Positions 35,962 to 45,045 of a DNA stretch of 56,854 nucleotides are shown here, one piece after another; position 1 is the stretch's first letter; the number at the start of each line of letters is the position of its first letter. Both the position numbers and the translations under genes were made by a program. This DNA is from Candidatus Heimdallarchaeota archaeon. Its GTDB lineage: Archaea > Asgardarchaeota > Heimdallarchaeia > JABLTI01. The stretch spans positions 1 through 56,854 of the forward strand of contig JAHLVZ010000008.1 in NCBI GenBank assembly GCA_019058165.1. Reading direction: 5' to 3'. The notes beneath the pieces were generated by a model. That model was not told the origin of the DNA, did no database searches, and saw only the letters and a list, made by a program, of their open reading frames with translations.

Positions 35962-36915
35962 ATGAATGATGATGAACAACAAATCTCTGAAGAAGAGGGA
36001 GAAACCTCAATTGATTTAACAAAATTACCGCAGGTGAAGAATCTTTCAGCTAGCAAAATAGCAGATCAATTTTGGTGTGAAATGCAGCTCCATTTACGTT
36101 TACATCTTGGAATGGAACCCACAGAGGAAATGATTGTAGGATCACAAATCCATCGTTTATTAGAAGAAGAATTAGGGCCAATTGTTGAGGTAACTGTTAC
36201 AACCTTAAATGATGGCATTATTGCTTACATTTTACAGATTTATACTAAATTACAGACTCTACTGAAGATGGGAGTTACTCGAGAGCTTCCAGTAATCGGA
36301 AAAATTCAAGATATGTTTTGCCTAGGAATTATTGATCAATTAGCATTTGAAGTTTCACCCGAAGATCAAAAACAAATGGTAATTACCGATTACAAAACAA
36401 GAAAGTCCAAAAGAGCGCCAACATATGAACAAAAAAAAAGAAATCGCATTCAATTACAAGTGTATTGGCATTTACTAAACAACTTAACAAATGGAAAATT
36501 TACAATTGATATGTTTAAAGATTATTTTGAAATGCCAGATGTATTAATACCTTCAGAGGAGTTACTGGACCAGCTACCAGAAGAACATAAAAAATTGCTG
36601 ACTGATATAGAACCAACAGAGCTATTAACTAAAACCTTTGACATATTCCGAGAATTGCCAACGCTTTCTGAAGAGCTAAATGCGATCTATTTATATCAAG
36701 TAGATCAACAAACCGTTCATACAGATAGAACATTTTTCCATGAAGAAAGTTTTGAGGTGGATATGGATTGGGCTGTAGGGTATTGGAGAAGTAAAAGAAC
36801 TCCAGGTGAATGTCCACAACAATGGATGTGCAAGTTTTGTCAATTCACTGATGATTGCTCACACTATCAAAGAAAAAATATGAATAAAAAAGAGAACAAA
36901 AAGAAAAAAAACTAA
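35962..36915 (+). CDS. EXO5-like Fe-S single-strand DNA exonuclease
   Basis: PD-(D/E)xK nuclease of the Exo5/Cas4 group. Catalytic residues are visible: His64 (GSQIH), Asp125 (LGIIDQLAF) and Asp143-x-Lys145 (VITDYKTRKS), followed by the QLQVYWHLL helix. Four Cys, Cys39 (FWCEMQLHLRL) and Cys290-x2-Cys293-x5-Cys299, match the Fe-S cluster spacing of EXO5. A very acidic N-terminus and a Lys-rich tail flank the domain. Cas4 is the alternative, but there are no Cas genes or CRISPR repeats, and the domain is longer than Cas4. Expected role: processing of single-stranded or branched DNA ends in repair. Confidence 0.85.
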   Translation: MNDDEQQISEEEGETSIDLTKLPQVKNLSASKIADQFWCEMQLHLRLHLGMEPTEEMIVGSQIHRLLEEELGPIVEVTVTTLNDGIIAYILQIYTKLQTLLKMGVTRELPVIGKIQDMFCLGIIDQLAFEVSPEDQKQMVITDYKTRKSKRAPTYEQKKRNRIQLQVYWHLLNNLTNGKFTIDMFKDYFEMPDVLIPSEELLDQLPEEHKKLLTDIEPTELLTKTFDIFRELPTLSEELNAIYLYQVDQQTVHTDRTFFHEESFEVDMDWAVGYWRSKRTPGECPQQWMCKFCQFTDDCSHYQRKNMNKKENKKKKN

Positions 36916-36925
36916 GACAAAAGAA

Positions 36926-37372
36926 TTATTTGTCCTGTAAGTATTTTTGTCGTTTCTTTAAAGTTTTCAGTAACTCAACTTTGATTGAGGATCGAATCAT
37001 ATCTGCATCTATTAAACCTACAACAATCAAAGAATCTTCTTTTTCGACTACTGCTAATCGATTGACATTGGTTTGCTCCATTAAATCATCAGCTTTAGCT
37101 AAAGTAGCTGATTTATGTATTGTAACCACGGGTTTAATCATAAAATCTTTAGCTTCTGTATCAGGTGAAAGCATCCCACCTTCTCTTAGAATTAAACGTA
37201 AGACATCACTTTCAGTGATTATCCCGATAACTTCACCAATACTGGTAACAAAAACACAGCCCTTATTTGATTGTAAGAGAACTTTGGCAACGATTGTTAC
37301 ACTATCATTTTCATCCACCATAGCAGGTGAAATCATTGCAGCTTCAACTAGAGATTTTGTTGTAAGAGACAT
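36926..37372 (-). CDS. two-CBS-domain protein
   Basis: Two CBS domains (about 10-65 and 75-135) form one Bateman module: ISPAMVDENDSVTIVAKVLLQ with GEVIGIITESDVLRLIL, and MIKPVVTIHKSATLAKADDLM with VVGLIDADMIRSSI. Such modules bind adenosine nucleotides and control a partner protein. ATG at 37372 with GTGA upstream is preferred over GTG at 37381. Its stop lies 10 bases from the convergent exonuclease gene. Confidence 0.88.
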   Translation of the reverse strand: MSLTTKSLVEAAMISPAMVDENDSVTIVAKVLLQSNKGCVFVTSIGEVIGIITESDVLRLILREGGMLSPDTEAKDFMIKPVVTIHKSATLAKADDLMEQTNVNRLAVVEKEDSLIVVGLIDADMIRSSIKVELLKTLKKRQKYLQDK

Positions 37373-37551
37373 ATTCTTCACTTTTGAATTTTATTTTACT
37401 ATACGATTCATTGTTCTTAAAGATAATTAATGCTAATACCTTTTAATTGTTAAGATCTAATATGTAAATAATTTATTAATTGATACTTTATATTATTTCT
37501 AAGTATTCACCTAGTAAGGATTTAATCAATAATAAATTGTGTGGAAAAAGT

Positions 37552-38079
37552 ATGAATCTAAAAAAAGCAAGCATTAAGACTAATTTTCTTTTCCTGACAC
37601 TTCTCTTTGCAACAAGTCTTCTCTTAGTAACCAGCTCGAGTTTTGAAGACATTACACCAGAAGAAGCAAAAAGGAGAATCGATTTAGATCCAACGATTTT
37701 CATACTGGATGTACGCTCTTCTACAGAGTTTCTAGACGGTCATATAAACAGAGCAGTTAATATCAATTATAGATACATAAACAGTTATGCCTATTTATTA
37801 CCTGAAGAAAATGAAACGGGAATCATTGTGTATTGCGATAATGGTATTAGATCAGAAATAGGAGCCGAAAAAGTCGAGGATTTAGGGTACACAAATGTAT
37901 CAAATATGTTAGAAGGTTATTTTGAATGGTTAGAATTAGGGTATCCATATGTAATTGGAACTGAAACTTCCCTAATAACTCCAACAACGAATATTGGACT
38001 TGTGAGTATTATCTGTATCTCAGTTATTGTGTTAATTATTTGGAATGCTAAGTTATCAATAAAAAGCAAACGTGTTTAA
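37552..38079 (+). CDS. membrane-anchored extracytoplasmic rhodanese
   Basis: Signal peptide (residues 1-27, ending near SSS), one rhodanese domain (about 30-135) and a C-terminal membrane helix (VSIICISVIVLIIW) with a short basic tail. The domain shows FILDVRSSTEFLDGHINRAVNI and the active-site loop VYCDNGIRSEI (CxxGxRS), so the sulfur-accepting Cys is present. Substrate is unknown; an extracytoplasmic sulfurtransferase or redox role is likely. ATG at 37552 is chosen because it gives a clean signal peptide; a TTG frame starts 24 codons earlier. Confidence 0.85.
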   Translation: MNLKKASIKTNFLFLTLLFATSLLLVTSSSFEDITPEEAKRRIDLDPTIFILDVRSSTEFLDGHINRAVNINYRYINSYAYLLPEENETGIIVYCDNGIRSEIGAEKVEDLGYTNVSNMLEGYFEWLELGYPYVIGTETSLITPTTNIGLVSIICISVIVLIIWNAKLSIKSKRV

Positions 38080-38250
38080 GAAATTAGCTGCTTACACGAA
38101 TTGCGATTCAAAGATTTAATCAATTTGCTATTTTTAAACAAAATTTCAAAGTAGTTATTTGAAACTATAATAGGAGTATACACATTTCGATGTATTAATT
38201 CCCAATTATTGTAAGTTGATCATTGTATCAACAAACAGGTGAATAAACAG

Positions 38251-38529
38251 ATGTTAATTATGGGACACAAGGGATTACTGAAATTAAAAATAAGAATTCA
38301 TAGAATGAAAAATCACACTTTATTATCTGAATGGCAATCAATCCGATTAGTGAATAGTAATTGTCTGCCGAATGATATTGAAAGTTGCAGCTCATGCAAT
38401 CTTGCTAAATGTCTTTGTTATTTAACATATGAAGAAGTTATTACTACAGAATTGCTTAATCGTGGTTTATTTGATTTTGCCATAAATAATTGCTTGAGAT
38501 ACAAAGTGACTCACATCTATGAATGTTGA
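38251..38529 (+). CDS. cysteine-rich small protein, 92 aa
   Basis: Seven Cys in the C-terminal 55 residues, five of them in NCLPNDIESCSSCNLAKCLC, suggest metal or Fe-S binding. The N-terminus is basic (KLKIRIHRMKNH). The ATG with AGGTGA 9-14 bases upstream is preferred over GTG at 38239. No family recognised; it lies 68 bases before the Ski2-like helicase gene and could be in its operon. Confidence 0.55.
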   Translation: MLIMGHKGLLKLKIRIHRMKNHTLLSEWQSIRLVNSNCLPNDIESCSSCNLAKCLCYLTYEEVITTELLNRGLFDFAINNCLRYKVTHIYEC

Positions 38530-38597
38530 ATTGTCAAAAAGTTTTACCTAAAAGGGAAGCTGGGAAATTAAAAATTGCCTGATGGAGAAAAGAAAAA

Positions 38598-40859
38598 ATG
38601 GTTGTTGACGATTTATCCAGAAAAAACACCATTCAAATCCTAAAACATATTCAGGCTGAAAAAGGTTTCAAAAAACTGACTGAGATTCAAAAGAAAGCTT
38701 ATCCGCAAATTTTCTCAAACAGGAACTTAGTTGTAGTGGCTCCAAGTGGAGCAGGTAAGACTTTAATCGCTGAATTAATCGCACTAAAAGATTTAATTGG
38801 CGATAATAATGTAATCACTCCAAAAATAACAAAAAATTATTCCATACAAAACGAGAACGAAATTGAAATTTGTAGTTCGAAAACAATTTTTTTAGTACCT
38901 TTGCGAGCTTTAGCTGAAGAAAAAGCAAGTAGTTTAGTAAGGGATTATCGACATTTTAATTTGAAAATTCATATGTCAATGTCTGAAATAGATTTTAATG
39001 AAGAGGAAATCAGTAAATGTAATATTTTAATTTCAACTTATGAAAGATTTCGTACAATAATTGGTAGAATGCCAAATCTAATTGCTCATGTAAAGAATGT
39101 TATAATTGATGAATTTCATTTACTAGGAAATCAAAATCGAGGTCCAGTTCTAGAAGCTATTTTGACTACTCTCCTTGGTAAAGTTCGTTTAGTACTTCTT
39201 TCTGCTACTATAGCAAATCCAGAGGATGTAGCAAAATGGCTTAATGCAATTCTGTTAATCAGTGAAGAAAGACAAATTCCGCTCGATTTTGATATATTAC
39301 CTTCATTGGATCCAGATAAAGAAGTTACTCGTATAATCTCAAATAATATTAAGAATAGTTCACAAGTACTAATTTTTAGTGGAACGAGGACTAAAGCAGA
39401 GGAATACGCGGATTACTACTCAGATTTTATTCACAAAAAGGGTAATCTTACAAGTAAAGGTGACACTCAAAAAATTGAAACATTCTTGCAAAGTCTTTCT
39501 TTACCAAAGGACACACTTGGAAATAGACAACTATATGAATTAGCGAAAAAGGGAACAGGATTCCATCACGCTGGGCTAGGAAGATTAGCGAGAAAAGCTG
39601 TTGAGGAACTTTTTCGTCAAAATCTCATAAAAGTCTTGTTTTGTACTGAAACATTGGGAGCTGGTGTTAACCTTCCTGCTCGAGAGGTTATAATTTTTGA
39701 TTCAAAAAGATGGAATAATGAATGGCTCAATAGAAATGTTTTCCATCAAATAGCTGGAAGAGCTGGGAGACCAGGTTATGATATATATGGTAAATGTACT
39801 GTTTTGGTCAGTGATTCTCGAGAAAGAAAAAAGATCCGTCAGAGATTTTGGCAAACTAATGAAGAATTTTCCAGAGTAGATTCTATACACTTTTCTGCTA
39901 AACCAAGATTTGATGAAATCAATAGTATGTTAATATGTAGAGATGAGCTAGAGAAATTAGTTTTATCACTTATTTACAATAATCAACCTACATTTCCAGA
40001 TTTACTAAATCTTCTGAATAAGACATTTTTTGATTTCAATAGGTGGAAAGAATCAAAGAAAAAGAACTTAACATTTGAGGAATGGCAACAAGAAAGTAAG
40101 GAATCATTCAAAATTCTACTCAAACAAAGTGAGAATTTCGATAAAGACAAATTATTATGTTTGGAAAGATTATTCCTTGAAAGTGAACTTGAAATCACTA
40201 AAACAATCGATGGTGATGAAAGTCAAGTTATATACATTAAGGATGATGAAACACAAATTACTATTTTACTGGAAAAAGATCACATATTTTGCTCATGTCC
40301 AAATCAAAGTTTCTTATGCAAGCATAGAATCTTTGTGTTTAAGCATCTACCCTTGAATACAGTGAGAGGAATTCTAGATTCTGAATTCTCTATTGTAGAT
40401 AAGCTCATTGTTAATGGTTATGTTATTGAGAATACTAAAGGGGAATTTCGAACTACAACAAAGGGAAGTATTTGTGCTGAAATGGGTGTAACAAGAAAGA
40501 AATTTGAACAACTAAAGAATTGGTTGATGTTTGATGTCGTATCAATGAAACCAAATCTAACTGAACTGCTATATTTCTGTATTAAAATAATCCCAGAAAT
40601 AGACGACAGTGATTATTTCATAGATAATTTTAGTTATAAACGTCCAATATATGAGCATGTCATTCTTGGCAGAGAGATTTTAGAAGTAGTTAGGAAACAC
40701 CAACTCTATGAAGGAGATCTATTACGTGTTGAAGTAAGTCTTAAATCACTCATTGCAGCATTGACTCCTCTTACAGAGTATTTAGGTCTGACTAAATTAT
40801 GTCAGCAATTCAAAGATTTAGATAAAGTCCTTTCAGATGCATTAAGACATTCTTTTTAA
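38598..40859 (+). CDS. Ski2-like (Hel308-type) helicase with SWIM zinc finger
   Basis: SF2 helicase: APSGAGKT (Walker A, 48-55), PLRALAEEKA (motif Ia), DEFH (171-174), LLSATIANPEDVAKWL (motif III), TETLGAGVNLPAREVII (motif V) and HQIAGRAGRPGYD (motif VI). These are the Hel308/Brr2/Ski2 group signatures. The C-terminal part departs from Hel308: Cys565-x-Cys567-x6-Cys574-x-His576 is a SWIM zinc finger, and a helical region (about 600-753) follows. Hel308 proteins act at blocked replication forks; a SWIM finger suggests nucleic-acid or protein binding. 753 residues. Confidence 0.88.
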   Translation: MVVDDLSRKNTIQILKHIQAEKGFKKLTEIQKKAYPQIFSNRNLVVVAPSGAGKTLIAELIALKDLIGDNNVITPKITKNYSIQNENEIEICSSKTIFLVPLRALAEEKASSLVRDYRHFNLKIHMSMSEIDFNEEEISKCNILISTYERFRTIIGRMPNLIAHVKNVIIDEFHLLGNQNRGPVLEAILTTLLGKVRLVLLSATIANPEDVAKWLNAILLISEERQIPLDFDILPSLDPDKEVTRIISNNIKNSSQVLIFSGTRTKAEEYADYYSDFIHKKGNLTSKGDTQKIETFLQSLSLPKDTLGNRQLYELAKKGTGFHHAGLGRLARKAVEELFRQNLIKVLFCTETLGAGVNLPAREVIIFDSKRWNNEWLNRNVFHQIAGRAGRPGYDIYGKCTVLVSDSRERKKIRQRFWQTNEEFSRVDSIHFSAKPRFDEINSMLICRDELEKLVLSLIYNNQPTFPDLLNLLNKTFFDFNRWKESKKKNLTFEEWQQESKESFKILLKQSENFDKDKLLCLERLFLESELEITKTIDGDESQVIYIKDDETQITILLEKDHIFCSCPNQSFLCKHRIFVFKHLPLNTVRGILDSEFSIVDKLIVNGYVIENTKGEFRTTTKGSICAEMGVTRKKFEQLKNWLMFDVVSMKPNLTELLYFCIKIIPEIDDSDYFIDNFSYKRPIYEHVILGREILEVVRKHQLYEGDLLRVEVSLKSLIAALTPLTEYLGLTKLCQQFKDLDKVLSDALRHSF

Positions 40860-40874
40860 AACGGAAACCGATTT

Positions 40875-42155
40875 TTATGGTCCAGCAGTTAATTTCTTAT
40901 CAAGTGATTTAAAATTAAGTAATTTAAGGCTTGATAATGATATGAATGGAATTGAGATTAAAAGAAAGATAGCTCCTACCAGGTAGGAATATTGGTAACC
41001 GTTTTGTAAGAATTGAGCAAGAACTCCTCCGATAATAACTCCTGGGATTTGTGCGAGTGTTTTCACTAAATATAATAATCCAATAAATTGCCCTCTTTTT
41101 CCTGTCGGGGCAAGACTATGCATAAGTGCTCCCCTTGAGATGATATCTGCAGTATTTGCAATGCTAAATGGTATTATAAACAAGATTCCAATCAATAGAG
41201 GATTACTGTTTCTAAAGATGGGTGTTAGAGCAAAAAGCCCAGTTGTTACCGCAAAGAGTGCTCGAGAGATAATTAGGAAATTGTGTTTGTTTGTTTTATC
41301 AATCACTAAACCGAAAGGTATTGAAAAGAGCAGAGAGATGATTGTCATTACTGTAAAGATAATCAAAACTTCACCGTTATGTAGTGATAAACCTAAACCA
41401 ATCAATTCACCACTTGAGGGATTATTTTCTTGTGTTAAAAATATAAGAAGAAATGGAATATAGCAACTTATACCAACATGAAGAAAGAAGTGACTAATAA
41501 GGAATTTAAAGAAATTCTTCTCAGATTTCAAATTGCTTAACGTAAAAGTTTGTTTTATTTCAGCTTGCCATTTCTTTGGTTTGGTATCAATTTTTGATTC
41601 CTGAAAGAATAAACCAACAATGAGAAAACCTAACGAACAAATTGCCCCGGCAGCAAAAAACACATTAGAAGAGGACTTTAAGAGCATTATCGCAAATCCT
41701 GCTACTGTACCAAGCGAAGTGCCAAATAGAGCTATAGCATTTGTTTTACCAAGTTTTTGATCAGATGTCACATCAGGAATTAAAGAATTATTGCAAACAA
41801 AAGCTGCAGTGTTCATAATACTCATTACAACGTTCAAGCCAACAATAATAGCTATGGATTTACCCAATGGTAGAAGGAATAAAAGAAGGGTTGAAGAAGT
41901 CCCCCCAATAAGGATGAAGATCTTTCTTCTCCCAAAATCTAGTCTTAAATTGTCACTAATCGAACCAGCAATTATACTAGCAATTGCTCCCGTAATTGCT
42001 ACTAAACTAACCATTAATGAGATTATCAATGGAGTATATTTTGTTAAATCAGCTATATAATCATTCAAAAATTGCCCTTGAATTGCAAAAAATATTGACC
42101 AAATAAAAGCACCCAAAGAAATGAGAGCAATATTTCTGTTAGTAGTAGTCGACAT
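40875..42155 (-). CDS. MFS transporter
   Basis: About 427 residues with twelve predicted membrane helices and the loop-2/3 signature GSISDNLRLDFGRRKIFIL, characteristic of the major facilitator superfamily; a second copy (FGLVIDKTNKHNFLII) lies in the second half. Similar overall to sugar/cation-type MFS members and to the gene at 51020-52360, but the substrate is unknown. ATG at 42155 has GAGGT 5-9 bases upstream; a longer frame to 42248 is rejected because it lacks a ribosome binding site and overlaps radA. Confidence 0.9.
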   Translation of the reverse strand: MSTTTNRNIALISLGAFIWSIFFAIQGQFLNDYIADLTKYTPLIISLMVSLVAITGAIASIIAGSISDNLRLDFGRRKIFILIGGTSSTLLLFLLPLGKSIAIIVGLNVVMSIMNTAAFVCNNSLIPDVTSDQKLGKTNAIALFGTSLGTVAGFAIMLLKSSSNVFFAAGAICSLGFLIVGLFFQESKIDTKPKKWQAEIKQTFTLSNLKSEKNFFKFLISHFFLHVGISCYIPFLLIFLTQENNPSSGELIGLGLSLHNGEVLIIFTVMTIISLLFSIPFGLVIDKTNKHNFLIISRALFAVTTGLFALTPIFRNSNPLLIGILFIIPFSIANTADIISRGALMHSLAPTGKRGQFIGLLYLVKTLAQIPGVIIGGVLAQFLQNGYQYSYLVGAIFLLISIPFISLSSLKLLNFKSLDKKLTAGP

Positions 42156-42244
42156 TGAAAACCTCTTATCTTTTCTACTAAATTGTGTATATTTTTGATC
42201 AAGAGAATGCTTTATTGAAACTGGTCCGTATTTTAGGTCCCGAT

Positions 42245-43567
42245 TCAAGCGGGAACTTTTGATTTTTTTCCGGAAGATTTCGATTTAGGTTTTTCTTCTT
42301 TGGTGATTTCTGTTTGAGCTTCTTCTATTGCAACGAGATCAACTTCTAAATCCATGATAGTACTTTCATCAATTTCCTTCTTCTCTTTCTCAGATGTTTT
42401 TACAGTTTTCTTTTTTGATTTTTTGGTTGTAGGTTTCTTCACTGGTTTTTCTTTCGTTTCTTTTTCTTCTTTGCGATTAGATATTTCGTTTATTCCTGCC
42501 AGCAATGGACTAGATACTGGCTCTTCAATCTCTTCCTCTTTTGATTCCTGAATAGACTTGCTTTCTTTTTCAGGGATAACTTCTTCGTCATATATTCCCA
42601 TACTAGTAATAAAGAAGTCAGCAGTTTCATTTGGTAACCAAGCACAATCATCTATTTTTGCTCGTCGCATATTTCTTTTTAACTTCTTCATGAAAATCCT
42701 GATATCAGAAGCATGAGCAACAACATGACCTCCGGCAGCAATTACTGGAACATATTGAACTGAAGGACCAATATTAGCCATAACTTGGTTTGTGAAGATT
42801 ATGGAGGTATTAAATGCAATTGCTATGCGTTTTAACAAACTAATTAATTTCCCGATTTTTTTCTGTCGGACAGGAAGTAAATTTAATTCATGAAATTCAG
42901 CACGAAATGGGGCCATTAATGAATCAATAACTATAAGTCCCGGATCCAAAGCCTGAACATATCCTGGTAAGCGGTCAATTGCTTGATTTAGATACCTTAG
43001 TTGTTCTGCTTGAACAACGAAGAAATTATTTAGAAGATTTTCAGGTTCTATATCGTACCGTTTGCCAATTTCTTGAATGTGTTCTGCTTGAAATGAATTT
43101 TCTGTGTCGATATAGATAACTGGTCTTCCCAAACCTCCTTGCTCTTCTGGGAGTTGAGCTGTTACAGCACAAGTTAAACAGGTTTGAGTTTTTCCAGTTC
43201 GATATTCTCCATTAATTTCTATAATCGCACTAGTAGGCATTCCTCCACCAAGCAAATCATCCAAATTTTTTGATCCCGTTGTAAAGTATTTTCTTTTCTT
43301 CAACAACCTTTCTGACTGATCAGCTGCTTTTTGGAACAACGGTCCTCTGAAATTGTCATCTGCAGCTCTAACTAAAGCTACCGCTGTCTTCTCGCTTATA
43401 TTTGGTATAGCAGTTATTTCCCCTTCTGTTAGAACACTCAAAACCCTCGCATCAAAAATGCCAAAATCTTTGAGTGCTTTCAAAGTGATTTTTGGTATAC
43501 CATATTTTTTTGTGTTTTTCTCAATAAATTTCTCAATAGCTGTATCTTGATTCTTTTTTACTGCCAT
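42245..43567 (-). CDS. radA: RadA recombinase with long lysine-rich C-terminal tail
   Basis: RecA-family strand-exchange protein. N-terminal HhH (about 24-70), the LFQKAAD polymerisation motif (FxxA), Walker A GEYRTGKT (120-127), LIVIDSLMAPFRAEF (Walker B) and FTNQVMANIG leading to the L2 region, then AAGGHVVAHAS. The core is standard for RadA. From about residue 330 the protein continues with about 110 Lys/Glu-rich residues, not seen in ordinary RadA (about 320-350 aa). ATG at 43567 fits better than the one at 43603. A RadB-like gene is elsewhere in the window. Confidence 0.93.
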   Translation of the reverse strand: MAVKKNQDTAIEKFIEKNTKKYGIPKITLKALKDFGIFDARVLSVLTEGEITAIPNISEKTAVALVRAADDNFRGPLFQKAADQSERLLKKRKYFTTGSKNLDDLLGGGMPTSAIIEINGEYRTGKTQTCLTCAVTAQLPEEQGGLGRPVIYIDTENSFQAEHIQEIGKRYDIEPENLLNNFFVVQAEQLRYLNQAIDRLPGYVQALDPGLIVIDSLMAPFRAEFHELNLLPVRQKKIGKLISLLKRIAIAFNTSIIFTNQVMANIGPSVQYVPVIAAGGHVVAHASDIRIFMKKLKRNMRRAKIDDCAWLPNETADFFITSMGIYDEEVIPEKESKSIQESKEEEIEEPVSSPLLAGINEISNRKEEKETKEKPVKKPTTKKSKKKTVKTSEKEKKEIDESTIMDLEVDLVAIEEAQTEITKEEKPKSKSSGKKSKVPA

Positions 43568-43735
43568 AAAGTCACACTCTTTTATGCTCTCAAATAAACC
43601 CAAAGGTTATTTTCTATATAAATATACAAAAAGAATAGAGTCATCGACTTAAAGACACATATTTATTTTGGTTAAAGAGAAAGTTTATTTGATAGTGTAA
43701 AACGACTGTAAACCATTAGAATAAACTATTCCTGG

Positions 43736-44554
43736 GTGAAGGATTTGGAAGAAGAACAACACACAATAGAAACACCGGTAGAAGAAACAATAAAAGAAAC
43801 ATTAGAAAAAACAATTGCAGAAAATATGGAAGAGCAAGATACAGAAATTATTACAGAATCTGTCGAAATCGTAAAGGATGAGACACCGTGGTTGTTTTTT
43901 GACTATTCGGGAACATTAGTAGATACTGTAAATGCTTTATCGCGAACATATACTAGATTTCTTGGCAAAGAATTTCCTCCAGAAAAAGTGAGGAGTTTGT
44001 ATAAAGATTATCCTAAATTAGGTAAAATAGCTTTGATGAGGAAGTACAAATTCAAACCCTTGAAACATATATTTGGTGGTAAGAATAAAATCGATGAAAT
44101 ACGCAAGGAAGAGTTTTGGAATGGTGTTCGAGCTTTTCCAGGAATACCAGAAGTCTTATCACGATTACAGAAAATCGTTAAAGCAAAATTAGCTATTGTT
44201 ACTCATGAAACAGAATTAGAAGATGAAGAAGAAAGGGAGAAGATTTTTCAGAAATTTGACATTCCAATAGTATTCGATGCAATAATTACAGACTACTCAA
44301 ATAAAAAAGAAAAATTTGATCAATTTGTCGAGGAACGAGGAATAATTTATGGAATATGTATTGGCGATACACAATTTGACCTTGACTTGGCCAAAACACA
44401 TAACTTCAGTACTATAGGAGTTACCTGGGGATTTTCATCTCGAGATGAATTTTTAGGGGATTTTGTTATTGATGACCCTCGAGAATTACTTCAAATAGTT
44501 ATGAGTCTTTTACATCAAATTGAACAGAAAAAATTACACGGAGATCCCATTTAG
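43736..44554 (+). CDS. HAD-superfamily hydrolase with DxS active site
   Basis: Phosphatase-like fold with acidic N-terminal extension (1-50). Motif I is FFDYSGTLVD (Asp56 nucleophile, Ser58 where the general-acid Asp usually sits), motif II is AIVTHE, motif III a Lys in NKKEKFD, and motif IV GDTQFDLDLA. A helical cap of the beta-phosphoglucomutase type lies between. The DxS variant suggests an altered reaction or slower phosphate release. Start is GTG at 43736 or TTG at 43745. Confidence 0.8.
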   Translation: MKDLEEEQHTIETPVEETIKETLEKTIAENMEEQDTEIITESVEIVKDETPWLFFDYSGTLVDTVNALSRTYTRFLGKEFPPEKVRSLYKDYPKLGKIALMRKYKFKPLKHIFGGKNKIDEIRKEEFWNGVRAFPGIPEVLSRLQKIVKAKLAIVTHETELEDEEEREKIFQKFDIPIVFDAIITDYSNKKEKFDQFVEERGIIYGICIGDTQFDLDLAKTHNFSTIGVTWGFSSRDEFLGDFVIDDPRELLQIVMSLLHQIEQKKLHGDPI

Positions 44555-44569
44555 AAAAGAATACCACAG

Positions 44570-45040
44570 ATGATTTATATGGATATCAAGAAAATTAGAA
44601 CTGAATTAAAATCCAGAAATAAAGAGTCTCGAGAAGCAGCGGTAGATCAATTGGCTCTTGCTCAAGATCCAGAAACAATCCCAGACTTGATAAGAATTTT
44701 AGAGAAAGATCGCGAAGGAAGTGTTAGACGAAGAGCTGCTCTTGCACTTGCTAGAATTGGTAGTGAAAAATGTGTAGATGCGCTTTATGAGGTGGCAAAA
44801 AAGGATTCTGATGATGAAACTAGAAGGAATGCGGCTATTGCTTTGGGTAATCTTGGTGATGAAAGAGCAATATTACCACTTTATGAATTCTCTATATCGC
44901 CTAGAAAAAACACTTTTTCGGATAATTTGGATCGAGCTAGGGTGCACAAAGTTCTAATTGAACTCTCTGAAAAGAAAGCTCAAAGATCAATAGAGGAATT
45001 AGTGGAATGGCGAAAAGAAAGAATAAAAAGAAATGATTAG
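44570..45040 (+). CDS. HEAT/PBS-type repeat protein, 156 aa
   Basis: Tandem helix pairs with the HEAT pattern: ESREAAVDQLALAQDPETIPDL (about 20-41), GSVRRRAALALARIGSEKCVDAL (about 51-73) and DETRRNAAIALGNLGDERAILPL (about 82-104). The A-L-x-x-L/I-G repeat core is clear. Probably a protein-interaction scaffold. It follows the HAD gene by 15 bases on the same strand, so they may be co-expressed; the start could also be ATG 44579. Confidence 0.85.
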   Translation: MIYMDIKKIRTELKSRNKESREAAVDQLALAQDPETIPDLIRILEKDREGSVRRRAALALARIGSEKCVDALYEVAKKDSDDETRRNAAIALGNLGDERAILPLYEFSISPRKNTFSDNLDRARVHKVLIELSEKKAQRSIEELVEWRKERIKRND

Positions 45041-45045
45041 AAAAA

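Noticed and set aside
35962-36915. Cas4 as identity of the Fe-S nuclease
   Set aside because: No CRISPR repeats or Cas genes nearby, and the Cys spacing and 317-aa length fit EXO5 better.
36930-37430. Plus-strand 166-codon frame over the CBS gene
   Set aside because: Antisense shadow of the two-CBS-domain gene, which has clear domain motifs.
40862-40870. CGG-AAA-CCG followed by T5 as a terminator after the helicase gene
   Set aside because: Only a 3-bp stem; too weak to claim.
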